NCBI GenBank assembly: GCA_030840515.1
Contig: JAVEEJ010000105.1
Location: forward strand, 1-5,119
From: Frankiaceae bacterium
Lineage (GTDB): Bacteria; Actinomycetota; Actinomycetes; JAVEEJ01
DNA: 5,119 nucleotides
Reading direction: 5' to 3'
The number at the start of each line of letters is the position of its first letter. Within the stretch, counting starts at the first letter, position 1. The notes under the pieces were generated by a model, which saw nothing but the letters and a program-made list of their open reading frames with translations, had not been told where the DNA came from and made no database searches. The translations under genes and the position numbers were made by a program. Of the stretch, positions 1 through 5,119 are shown piece by piece.

Positions 1-2
1 GC

Positions 3-671
3 GGTATGACGGCATTCCTGCTCGAGCGGGTCGCCTACCGGCCGCTGCGGCGCCGAAGGGCTCCCAAGCTCGCCTTCCTCATCAGCGCCATCGGCGCCTC
101 GCTCTTCCTGTCCAACCTCGCGGGCAAGGAGTTCGGTCGCTTCGCGATCCCCATGCCCGAGCTCTACACCGACGGCACCGTCTTGCACGTCTTCAGTTAT
201 GGCGTGCGGCTGACCGAGCTGATGATCGCGGCAGCGGCGCTCGTGATGCTCGTCCTGCTCGACCGGATGGTGAACGCCACGAAGCTCGGTCAGGGCATCC
301 GCGCGGTGGCCCAGGACGCCGACACGGCGGGCCTGATGGGCGTGAACATCGACCGGGTGATCTCTCAGACCTTCGTCGTGGGTGGCCTGCTCGGCGGCGC
401 TGCCGGCTTCCTGTATGCGGTGGCCTTCAACGCCCAGTTCACGATGGGGTTCCTCCCTGGCGTGAAGGCGTTCGCCGCAGCGGTGCTGGGCGGTATCGGC
501 AACGTGCGTGGCGCCGTTCTCGGCGGCCTGCTCCTTGGTGTCGTCGAGTCGCTGTCGACCTCATGCGCCGGTGCGCAGTGGCAGGACGTCACCGCGTTCG
601 TCGTCCTGGTCCTGGTCCTGATGTTCCGCCCGAGCGGCTTGCTTGGTGAGCGGCTGGGGAGGTCTGCATGA
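3..671 (+). CDS. livH: LivH-type branched-chain amino acid ABC transporter permease (5' partial)
   Basis: This is one of two membrane permeases of a LIV/HAAT-type ABC importer. It would pair with LivM to form the channel for leucine, isoleucine, valine or related substrates. The frame is open to the left edge. The ATG at 6 is probably internal, because the ERVAYRPLR motif just after it lies near residue 92 in E. coli LivH (recalled, not aligned by tool), so about 85 N-terminal residues are missing. Numbering from that ATG, visible family marks are the FLISAIGASLFL segment (24-35), the cytoplasmic coupling region GQGIRAVAQDADTAGLMGV (95-113) that contacts the ATPase, and KAFAAAVLGGIGNVRGAVLGG-like sequence at 154-174. 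It ends with a hydrophobic helix and the typical MFRPSGLLG tail. About five membrane segments remain. The stop overlaps the livM start as ATGA at 668-671. Identification is by family pattern; the exact substrate is inferred. Confidence 0.93.
   Translation, partial: GMTAFLLERVAYRPLRRRRAPKLAFLISAIGASLFLSNLAGKEFGRFAIPMPELYTDGTVLHVFSYGVRLTELMIAAAALVMLVLLDRMVNATKLGQGIRAVAQDADTAGLMGVNIDRVISQTFVVGGLLGGAAGFLYAVAFNAQFTMGFLPGVKAFAAAVLGGIGNVRGAVLGGLLLGVVESLSTSCAGAQWQDVTAFVVLVLVLMFRPSGLLGERLGRSA
656..662 (+). promoter_or_regulatory. Ribosome binding site for livM
   Basis: GGGGAGG lies inside the 3' end of livH and is five bases upstream of the ATG at 668. It supports that start for the long LivM and shows that the extra N-terminal sequence belongs to the translated protein. 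Confidence 0.75.
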
Positions 672-2509
672 CCACGGCGGTCCGCGTGGCGCGCGGCGAG
701 AACGCCAAGAGACTGGCGAGCTGCCTCGGGGTCGCCCTCGTCGTGGCGCTGATGACTGGCTCCGAAGGAAACGGCGCGAAGCCGTTCCTCGGCGTACGGA
801 AGTCGTTGCTCGCCCCCCGGGTTCTGCTCTACCTGCTGTTGGGCGTTCTGCTGTGGGCCGCGCTGAACGGCGTTCGGTGGCTGCGGACGCGACCGGCGTC
901 CACCGCCCCCGTCGTGCCCTTGGACGCGCAGATGGCGGAGGCGACGGCAGACAGCAAGACAGCGAGTTGGCAACTGCGTGTGAGTGCGGCACTGATCGAC
1001 GCCGTTCTGGACTTCCTGGCGTTCGCGCCGCTGTTGGTCCTCGCGGTGCTGATGGGCCACTCAGCAGGTGGCTATGGCTTCCTCATCCTCACGGGCTATT
1101 TGGTGTCGCTCGCGTTTGCCTTGCAGCAGACCTTTGTGGAAGGCCGCAGCGGGCAGACCATCGGGAAGGCATTGATAGGCGTCGCTCTGGTATCAGAGAA
1201 GACCGGCAAGCCCGTCGGGTTCGGCCGTGCCTTGCTCCGACGGCTGCTCCATGTCCTTGATGCAATCCCGTTGGGACTCGGCTACCTGTGGCCGCTCTGG
1301 GATGAGAAGCGGCAGACTTTCGCGGACAAGCTGCTGCATACCGTGGTTGTGCCGGTGACGCCCAACCCCACGGCGCCGGCAGCGGCCTACCGGGACGTCA
1401 GCAAGCAGGTCAACAGCAGCAGCACCACCCGCCTAGCACTCTTGGCGGGTGTGCTGGCTTTCTCGATCATCTACCCCAGTCAGCTCGAAGGCCGCTGGCT
1501 GACAGTGCTCACCACGCAGATCGGCATCTTCATCCTGCTCACGATCGGGCTCAACATCGTCGTGGGGTTCGCCGGGTTGCTCGACCTCGGCTACATCGCC
1601 TTCTACGCGATCGGCGCTTACACCGTTGCCTACTTCACGCACGGGGCAGCGCGCAACGGAAAGATCCTCTACCCATTGCCGGTGCATCCCCCGTTCGGGC
1701 TCAACCTGTTCCTCGTTATCCCCATCGCCGTGCTTGCCTGCGTGATCGCTGGCGTAATCCTCGGTGGGCCGACACTGCGGCTGCGCGGTGACTACCTGGC
1801 GATCGTCACTCTGGGTTTCGGGGAGATCGTGCACATCGTCGCGGTGAACAGCGACCCCATCACCAACGGCCCGCGTGGTGCCTTCGGTATCCCGGCGCCG
1901 TCGCTGCCCTACTTCGACCTGCACGGAAGTCTGAAGCACTTCACGTTCGACCAGGATCTGTCCTACTGGTACCTCGAGCTGGCCCTCATCGTGCTCGTGG
2001 TGTTCCTGGTCAGGCGGCTGGAGAACTCCCGGGTGGGCCGGGCCTGGACGGCGATCCGCGAGGACGAGGTCGCGGCTGCCGCCAGCGGCATCGCCACGGT
2101 CAAGTTCAAGCTGCTCGCCTTCGCGCTGGGTGCGTCCACGTCCGGGTTCGCCGGCGTGCTCTACGCCGGCAAGGTCAACTTCATCTCGCCCGACAACTTC
2201 ATCCTGCTCAACTCGATCCTGGTGCTCGTCTACGTCATCTTCGGCGGCATGGGCTCACTGCCGGGGGCCGTCGTGGGCGCGCTGCTTCTGGTCTGGCTAC
2301 CCGAGAAGCTCAAGGACGGCATCCTGGGCTTCTCTATCCAGCCGGCCGACCGCTTCATCTACTTCGGCGCCCTGCTCGTCGTCATGATGATCTTCCGACC
2401 GCAGGGCGTTATCCCCTCGAAACGGCGGGCCCGTGAGATCCGCATGGCGGAGAGCGGTCTCGGCGGTGCCGACGGCACCGGTGTCGCAGAGGGGACACTG
2501 CAGCAGTGA
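668..2509 (+). CDS. livM: LivM-type branched-chain amino acid ABC permease with inserted RDD domain
   Basis: This is the second permease of the LIV/HAAT importer, with an unusual layout and a length of 613 residues against roughly 300 to 425 for normal LivM. Residues 1-75 carry two hydrophobic segments (about 17-30 and 50-68) like the N-terminal segment of E. coli LivM. A Pro/Ala-rich linker follows (about 75-97), then an RDD-family domain (98-230), a second polar linker (231-254), and the LivM core (about 255-585). Core marks are GLNIVVGFAGLLDLGYIAFYA (294-314), LRLRGDYLAIVTLGFGEI (370-387), NGPRGAFGIPAP (400-411), coupling region GRAWTAIREDEVAAAASGI (457-475) and FGGMGSLPGAVVGA (525-538). 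A charged cytoplasmic tail closes it. The ATG at 668 is chosen because it overlaps the livH stop and has GGGGAGG five bases upstream. The frame has no break, so this reads as a true fusion rather than a split gene. The substrate is inferred from operon context. Confidence 0.93.
   Translation: MTTAVRVARGENAKRLASCLGVALVVALMTGSEGNGAKPFLGVRKSLLAPRVLLYLLLGVLLWAALNGVRWLRTRPASTAPVVPLDAQMAEATADSKTASWQLRVSAALIDAVLDFLAFAPLLVLAVLMGHSAGGYGFLILTGYLVSLAFALQQTFVEGRSGQTIGKALIGVALVSEKTGKPVGFGRALLRRLLHVLDAIPLGLGYLWPLWDEKRQTFADKLLHTVVVPVTPNPTAPAAAYRDVSKQVNSSSTTRLALLAGVLAFSIIYPSQLEGRWLTVLTTQIGIFILLTIGLNIVVGFAGLLDLGYIAFYAIGAYTVAYFTHGAARNGKILYPLPVHPPFGLNLFLVIPIAVLACVIAGVILGGPTLRLRGDYLAIVTLGFGEIVHIVAVNSDPITNGPRGAFGIPAPSLPYFDLHGSLKHFTFDQDLSYWYLELALIVLVVFLVRRLENSRVGRAWTAIREDEVAAAASGIATVKFKLLAFALGASTSGFAGVLYAGKVNFISPDNFILLNSILVLVYVIFGGMGSLPGAVVGALLLVWLPEKLKDGILGFSIQPADRFIYFGALLVVMMIFRPQGVIPSKRRAREIRMAESGLGGADGTGVAEGTLQQ
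959..1357 (+). other. RDD-family membrane domain inserted inside LivM
   Basis: LivM residues 98-230 match the RDD pattern (Pfam RDD type). They start with WQLRVSAALIDAVLDFL, holding the conserved Arg (R104) and first Asp (D111). Two hydrophobic segments follow (about 108-130 and 134-155). Next come the characteristic EGRSGQTIGKALIGVALV (158-175) and GKPVGFGRALLRRLL (180-194), a third hydrophobic stretch (about 195-211), and the closing RQTFADKLLHTVVV with the second Asp (D220). All three name-giving residues are kept, so the domain looks intact. RDD domains are small membrane modules of mostly unknown role; at least one stand-alone member has been reported as a cation/proton antiporter. A hand count gives about 31 of 133 codons ending in A or T here, against about 6 of 133 in the LivM core (residues 431-563). 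What the domain does in this transporter is unknown. Confidence 0.85.
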
Positions 2510-3345
2510 CCACCGTCAGCGACACCATCGACGCCAGCGAGGGCGTCACCGACGCCATCGTCAGCGCCCGGGCGCTCACGCTGCGCTTCGGCGGCGTGAC
2601 CAGCCTCAACAACGTGACTATCGCGCAGCAGCGCGGCGAGATCCTCGCGGTCATCGGGCCCAACGGGGCTGGGAAGACGTCGCTGTTCAACTGCTTGACG
2701 GGCGTGTACGAGCCGCAGGAGGGCAGCATCACGCTGCGCCCCTCCAAGGGTGGCGAGGTCTCGCTGCTCAAGCGCAAGCCGCACAAGGTGAACAACCTCG
2801 GCGTGGCCCGGACGTTCCAGAACATCAGGCTGTTCAACGCGCTGACCGCGGTGGAGAACGTCAAGATCGGCGTCGAGTCGCGCCAGCACGCGGGGCCGGT
2901 CAGCGCGATGCTCGGACTGCCCAACCAACGGCGCGAGGAGCGTGAGAGCGACGCGCGTGCTGTCGAGCTGCTCAGCTTCGTCGGCTTGGCGGCCCAGGCC
3001 AACGAGCTGGCGGCGAGCCTGTCCTACGGGCAGCAGCGTCGGCTCGAGATCGCGCGCGCCCTCGCCACGGGTCCGGAGCTGCTGCTCCTGGACGAGCCCG
3101 CAGCCGGGACCAACCCCTCGGAGAAGATCGAGCTGACCGAGCTGATCCGGCGCATCAACAGGGAGATGCAGATCAGCGTGCTGCTGATCGAGCACGACAT
3201 GCGCCTGGTGATGGCACTCGCCGACCGGGTCGCGGTGCTGAACTTCGGCAAGGTCATCGCCGGTGGACGACCGGAGCAGGTGCAGCGCGACCCGGCGGTC
3301 GTCGAGGCCTACCTGGGCGCTGCAGAAGAGGACGAGGCGTCATGA
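2506..3345 (+). CDS. livG: LivG-type branched-chain amino acid ABC transporter ATP-binding protein
   Basis: This is a cytoplasmic ATPase subunit of the LIV/HAAT importer, 279 residues, that would dimerise with LivF and drive LivH/LivM. The nucleotide-binding set is complete: Walker A GPNGAGKT (51-58), Q-loop Gln in ARTFQNIRLF (Q105), ABC signature LSYGQQ (172-177), Walker B LLLLDEP (192-198), a D-loop region AAGTNPSE (199-206) and the switch histidine in LLIEHDM (H230). The sequence LFNCLTGVY after Walker A, the long RTFQNIRLF.. segment and the GTNP D-loop place it with LivG rather than LivF. The start is GTG at 2506, overlapping the livM stop as GTGA, with GAGGGGA at 2489-2495 as a usable ribosome binding site. 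The N-terminus is about 14 residues longer than E. coli LivG and polar. The protein looks intact. Confidence 0.95.
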   Translation: MTTVSDTIDASEGVTDAIVSARALTLRFGGVTSLNNVTIAQQRGEILAVIGPNGAGKTSLFNCLTGVYEPQEGSITLRPSKGGEVSLLKRKPHKVNNLGVARTFQNIRLFNALTAVENVKIGVESRQHAGPVSAMLGLPNQRREERESDARAVELLSFVGLAAQANELAASLSYGQQRRLEIARALATGPELLLLDEPAAGTNPSEKIELTELIRRINREMQISVLLIEHDMRLVMALADRVAVLNFGKVIAGGRPEQVQRDPAVVEAYLGAAEEDEAS

Positions 3346-4058
3346 CCGCGGTGCTCCAGCTCGACGACGTGCAGGTGAAGTACGGAGCCATCGAGGCCTT
3401 GAAGGGCATCACCCTGGAGGTCAACGAGGGCGAGATCGTGACGCTGCTCGGCGCGAACGGGGCCGGGAAGACCACGACACTGCGCACCATCTCCGGCCTG
3501 CTGCGACCAACGCGCGGCACGGTGAGCTTCGCCGGGAGCCGGATCGACAACGTCAAGTCGCACGAGATCGTCGCGCTCGGTATCAGCCAGTCGCCGGAGG
3601 GCCGACGCGTCTTCCCGAGCATGACGGTTCTGGAGAACCTTCAGATGGGCGCCTACCAGCGGCGCGACAACCTCACCGCAGACCTCGAGCGTGTGTTCGG
3701 TCTCTTCCCGATCTTGGCCGAGCGCCGCAAGCAGCAGGGCGGAACGCTGTCCGGCGGCGAGCAGCAGATGCTCGCCATCGGTCGGGCACTCATGTCCAGC
3801 CCCAAGCTGCTGCTCCTGGACGAGCCCTCGCTCGGACTCGCCCCGCTGATCGTGAAGAAGATCTTCGAGATCATCCAGGAGATCAACGAGCAGGGCACGA
3901 CTGTCCTGCTCGTCGAGCAGAACGCGGTCCAGGCGCTCAAGCTCGCGCACCGCGGCTATGTGCTGGAGACCGGGAACATCGTCATGGGCGCGTCGGCAGC
4001 GGAGCTGCTCGCCGATCCGCGGGTCCGGGCCGCCTACCTGGGCGAGGACGTCGCCTGA
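3342..4058 (+). CDS. livF: LivF-type branched-chain amino acid ABC transporter ATP-binding protein
   Basis: This is the second ATPase subunit of the importer, 238 residues, close to the usual LivF length. Motifs are Walker A GANGAGKT (37-44), the LivF-typical SPEGRRVFPSMTVLENL region (84-100), ABC signature LSGGEQQ (136-142), Walker B LLLLDEP (156-162) followed by SLGLAP (163-168), and LLVEQNA (189-195). The switch position holds Gln (Q193) instead of His, as is common in LivF proteins, while LivG next door keeps His. The two ATP sites of the LivG/LivF dimer are therefore probably not equivalent. The ATG at 3342 overlaps the livG stop as ATGA, with an AGAGGA stretch shortly upstream. This is the last gene of the operon; the next gene converges on it after 20 bp. 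Confidence 0.95.
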   Translation: MTAVLQLDDVQVKYGAIEALKGITLEVNEGEIVTLLGANGAGKTTTLRTISGLLRPTRGTVSFAGSRIDNVKSHEIVALGISQSPEGRRVFPSMTVLENLQMGAYQRRDNLTADLERVFGLFPILAERRKQQGGTLSGGEQQMLAIGRALMSSPKLLLLDEPSLGLAPLIVKKIFEIIQEINEQGTTVLLVEQNAVQALKLAHRGYVLETGNIVMGASAAELLADPRVRAAYLGEDVA

Positions 4059-4078
4059 GCTGACCCCGCGGTACTCGA

Positions 4079-4816
4079 TCAGCGCAGCGTGGCGACCAAC
4101 CACGTGAGGGCCGGGGCCACGGCCAGCGCCGGCAGCAGATCAGCCACCGGCAGCGGCTTGATGCGCAGCAGCCGCAGCGCGACTCCCACCAGCAGCAGGC
4201 CACCCGTGGCGTTCAGCGCGGCCACCTCCGCCGCGGGGAGCAGGTCCCCGAGGAAGAACCCGCCCAAGGTCAGCACGCCCTGGAGCACCCCGACGCTGAT
4301 CGCTGAGGCGGCCACGCCCCAGCCCAGCGCGGCAGCGAAGGCCATCGCCGCGAAGCAGTCCAGCGTGCTCTTGAGGGCGAGCAGGTCGATGCCCTGTCCC
4401 AGTCCGTCCTGGAATGAGCCGAGTACGGCGAGCGGCCCGACGCAGAACACCAGGGAAGCCAGCACGAACCCCTCGACGAAGCGTCCCGTCCCACCGTCGC
4501 GGGCCATCCTGCGCCGCAGCGCCTCGCCCACCTCCTCGAGTCGCTGCTCCAAGCGCAGCAAGGACCCGGTGATCCCGCCGACGACCAGGGCGCCTAACAC
4601 GATGAGCGTCGGTGCCGACGACCCCACTGCCGTGACCAGGTCGGCCGATGCCACATCCACGGCTGCCGACGCGGCGACCAGCAGCACCACGAGGCCCAGG
4701 GCATCGGTGACGACGTCGCGGGTGCGCTGAGGGAGCCGGCCGCGCAACAGCACGCCCGCACCGCTGCCGACCAGGACGGCCACGACGTTCAGCGCCGTCC
4801 CGGCTCCGCGGACCAC
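4079..4816 (-). CDS. DUF554/YqgA-like integral membrane protein
   Basis: This 245-residue polytopic membrane protein matches the DUF554 family (E. coli YqgA and B. subtilis YdfK type), whose function is unknown. Recognisable parts are GTALNVVAVLVGSGAG at the N-terminus (6-21), a charged segment LRLEQRLEEVGEALRRRM (87-104), the family core FVEGFVLASLVFCVGPLAVLGS (about 113-134) continuing to FQDGL, then LKSTLDCFAAMAFAAALG (148-165), ATGGLLLVG (203-211) and LPVADLLPALAVAP (222-235). About six or seven membrane segments are visible. The start is GTG (4814-4816), chosen because the family begins right at this point and a GGAGG lies six bases upstream on the minus strand. It runs against the liv operon and is divergent from the acetyltransferase gene at 4998. 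Nothing in the sequence links it functionally to amino acid import. Confidence 0.92.
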   Translation of the reverse strand: MVRGAGTALNVVAVLVGSGAGVLLRGRLPQRTRDVVTDALGLVVLLVAASAAVDVASADLVTAVGSSAPTLIVLGALVVGGITGSLLRLEQRLEEVGEALRRRMARDGGTGRFVEGFVLASLVFCVGPLAVLGSFQDGLGQGIDLLALKSTLDCFAAMAFAAALGWGVAASAISVGVLQGVLTLGGFFLGDLLPAAEVAALNATGGLLLVGVALRLLRIKPLPVADLLPALAVAPALTWLVATLR

Positions 4817-4822
4817 CTGGGA

Positions 4823-4827
4823 CCTCC
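4823..4827 (-). promoter_or_regulatory. Ribosome binding site for the DUF554 gene
   Basis: On the minus strand GGAGG is followed by six bases and then GTG at 4816-4814. This strong site decides the GTG start over any internal codon. Confidence 0.75.
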
Positions 4828-4899
4828 AGCGGGTGCCGACGTTGACTTCGCCGGACGTAGATCAGGTCACGAACCGGTATCGCGCGCCGGGTGAGTGGG

Positions 4900-4911
4900 G
4901 GACTACAGTCC
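4900..4911. repeat. Short palindrome GGACT-AC-AGTCC
   Basis: This is a perfect 5-bp inverted repeat with a two-base centre, overlapping the possible -10 TACAGT (4904-4909). That position would suit a repressor site for the plus-strand gene. It is short and has no second copy, so the role is speculative. The GGACT half recurs at 4973-4977. Confidence 0.25.
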
Positions 4912-4977
4912 GCCAAGCGGCTCGCGGGGGAGCCTAGCGGTCGACCCACCCAGCCTTCCGCTCCAGCAAGGCGGACT
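4907..4977 (+). repeat. 8-bp inverted repeat enclosing a hairpin, possible structured leader
   Basis: AGTCCGCC (4907-4914) is perfectly complementary to GGCGGACT (4970-4977). Inside lies GGCTC (4919-4923) / GAGCC (4930-4934) with a six-base loop, flanked by CCGC (4910-4913) and GCGG (4937-4940), which could close a longer hairpin. The outer and CCGC/GCGG pairings share bases and exclude each other. The 3' arm ends nine bases before the GGAG that precedes the acetyltransferase start. It may be a folded mRNA leader or an operator region. In such GC-rich DNA chance pairing is a serious alternative. Confidence 0.3.
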
Positions 4978-4986
4978 TCACAGACC

Positions 4987-4990
4987 GGAG
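4987..4990 (+). promoter_or_regulatory. Ribosome binding site for the acetyltransferase gene
   Basis: GGAG is followed by seven bases and then GTG at 4998. An in-frame TGA at 4995-4997 lies directly before that GTG, so no earlier start is possible. This favours 4998 over the alternative GTG at 5013. Confidence 0.6.
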
Positions 4991-4997
4991 TGCCTGA

Positions 4998-5119
4998 GTG
5001 CCTCGTGCTCACGTGAGCGTGCGTCTCGCCACCGACGACGACCTCCCCGTCCTGGTCGACCTCTGGACCGAGCTGCGCGACGTCAGCCCCCGCCGCCCGC
5101 GGACCGCTCATACCCCGGA
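4998..5119 (+). CDS. Probable GNAT-family N-acetyltransferase, N-terminal fragment (3' partial)
   Basis: Forty codons of an open frame run off the right edge. The protein begins (M)PRAHVSVRLATDDDLPVLV and continues DLWTELRDVSPRRPR. The pattern of a short strand (VSVRLA), then a DDD-L turn and an amphipathic helix (LPVLVDLWTEL), is the usual opening of GNAT acyltransferases, where strand 1 and helix 1 shape the acceptor-substrate side. The acetyl-CoA-binding motif (RxxGxG/A type) would lie beyond the window, so catalytic identity and substrate cannot be confirmed. Start GTG 4998 is supported by GGAG seven bases upstream and an immediately preceding in-frame stop; GTG 5013 is the alternative. 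The gene diverges from the DUF554 gene across a 181-bp region. Confidence 0.65.
   Translation, partial: MPRAHVSVRLATDDDLPVLVDLWTELRDVSPRRPRTAHTP

Larger units (their letters stand above)
4817..4997. other. Divergent intergenic region between DUF554 gene and acetyltransferase gene
   Basis: This 181-bp stretch lies between two outward-facing genes and must hold their promoters unless either is read from outside. I see no convincing paired -35/-10 for either gene. On the plus strand TACAGT (4904-4909) fits an actinobacterial -10 (TANNNT) but has no clear -35. TTGACT at 4842-4847 resembles a -35 but has no -10 at a normal distance. The right half (4900-4977) is rich in inverted repeats, listed separately. 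No tRNA or known riboswitch was recognised. Confidence 0.6.

Noticed and set aside
365..1060. Long open frame on the minus strand opposite livH/livM
   Set aside because: Its protein is low-complexity and rich in Arg, Gln, His and Pro with no family pattern. It is the expected antisense shadow of GC-rich genes, as are those opposite livM/livG (2359-3195) and livG/livF (3309-4103).
1427..1460. Separate start for a normal-length LivM after the RDD domain
   Set aside because: The only nearby in-frame start is a GTG around 1450 without a convincing ribosome binding site, the frame is continuous from 668, and the upstream ATG has a strong site and overlaps the livH stop.
3077..3099. A 23-base exact repeat shared with 3805-3827
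   Set aside because: Both copies encode the Walker B region (LLLLDEP) of the paralogous ATPases LivG and LivF; shared ancestry and codon bias explain it.
4041..4083. Possible terminator at the livF/DUF554 junction: GGCGA/TCGCC (4041-4055) and GCTGA/TCAGC (4059-4063, 4079-4083)
   Set aside because: Stems are only five base pairs, no T-run follows on either strand, and part lies in coding sequence. Too weak to call.
4089..4730. Plus-strand open frame opposite the DUF554 gene
   Set aside because: Ser/Thr/Ala/Pro-rich low-complexity translation lying antisense to a clear family member.
4842..4864. Promoter with TTGACT as -35
   Set aside because: No -10-like hexamer lies 16 to 19 bases downstream; TAGATC at 4858 is far too close.
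4140..5111. Minus-strand 323-codon open frame spanning the DUF554 gene and the intergenic region
   Set aside because: It overlaps the DUF554 gene in another frame, is Arg/Gly/Pro-rich, and would run antisense through the acetyltransferase start. No recognisable domain.

Overview
The window comes from a high-GC bacterium, most likely an actinobacterium. Third codon positions are mostly G or C, GTG starts are used repeatedly, and the genes are packed with 4-nt stop/start overlaps. The proteins read like actinobacterial branched-chain amino acid transporter subunits. I cannot fix the genus; a Nocardioides-like or related lineage is a guess.

Positions 1 to 4058 hold one plus-strand operon for a LIV/HAAT-type ABC transporter, which imports branched-chain amino acids or related hydrophobic substrates. 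The order is livH (permease, 5' end cut off by the window edge), livM (permease), livG (ATPase) and livF (ATPase). All three junctions are ATGA or GTGA overlaps, so the four subunits are probably translationally coupled and made in matched amounts. LivH and LivM would form the membrane channel and LivG and LivF the nucleotide-binding dimer. The substrate-binding protein (LivJ/LivK type) is not in the window and may lie upstream.

The unusual feature is LivM. At 613 residues it is much longer than a normal LivM (about 300 to 425). A complete RDD-family membrane domain (about residues 98 to 230, nt 959 to 1357) sits in frame between the LivM N-terminal two-helix segment and the permease core. 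Its codon use is clearly less GC3-rich than the flanking permease sequence, which suggests a separate origin.

Positions 4079 to 4816, minus strand, encode a DUF554/YqgA-like membrane protein of unknown function. It converges on livF with a 20-bp gap. Positions 4817 to 4997 are a 181-bp divergent intergenic region with several inverted repeats. From 4998 to the window end is the start of a probable GNAT-family acetyltransferase gene, preceded by a clear ribosome binding site. No RNA genes, CRISPR arrays or mobile elements were seen.
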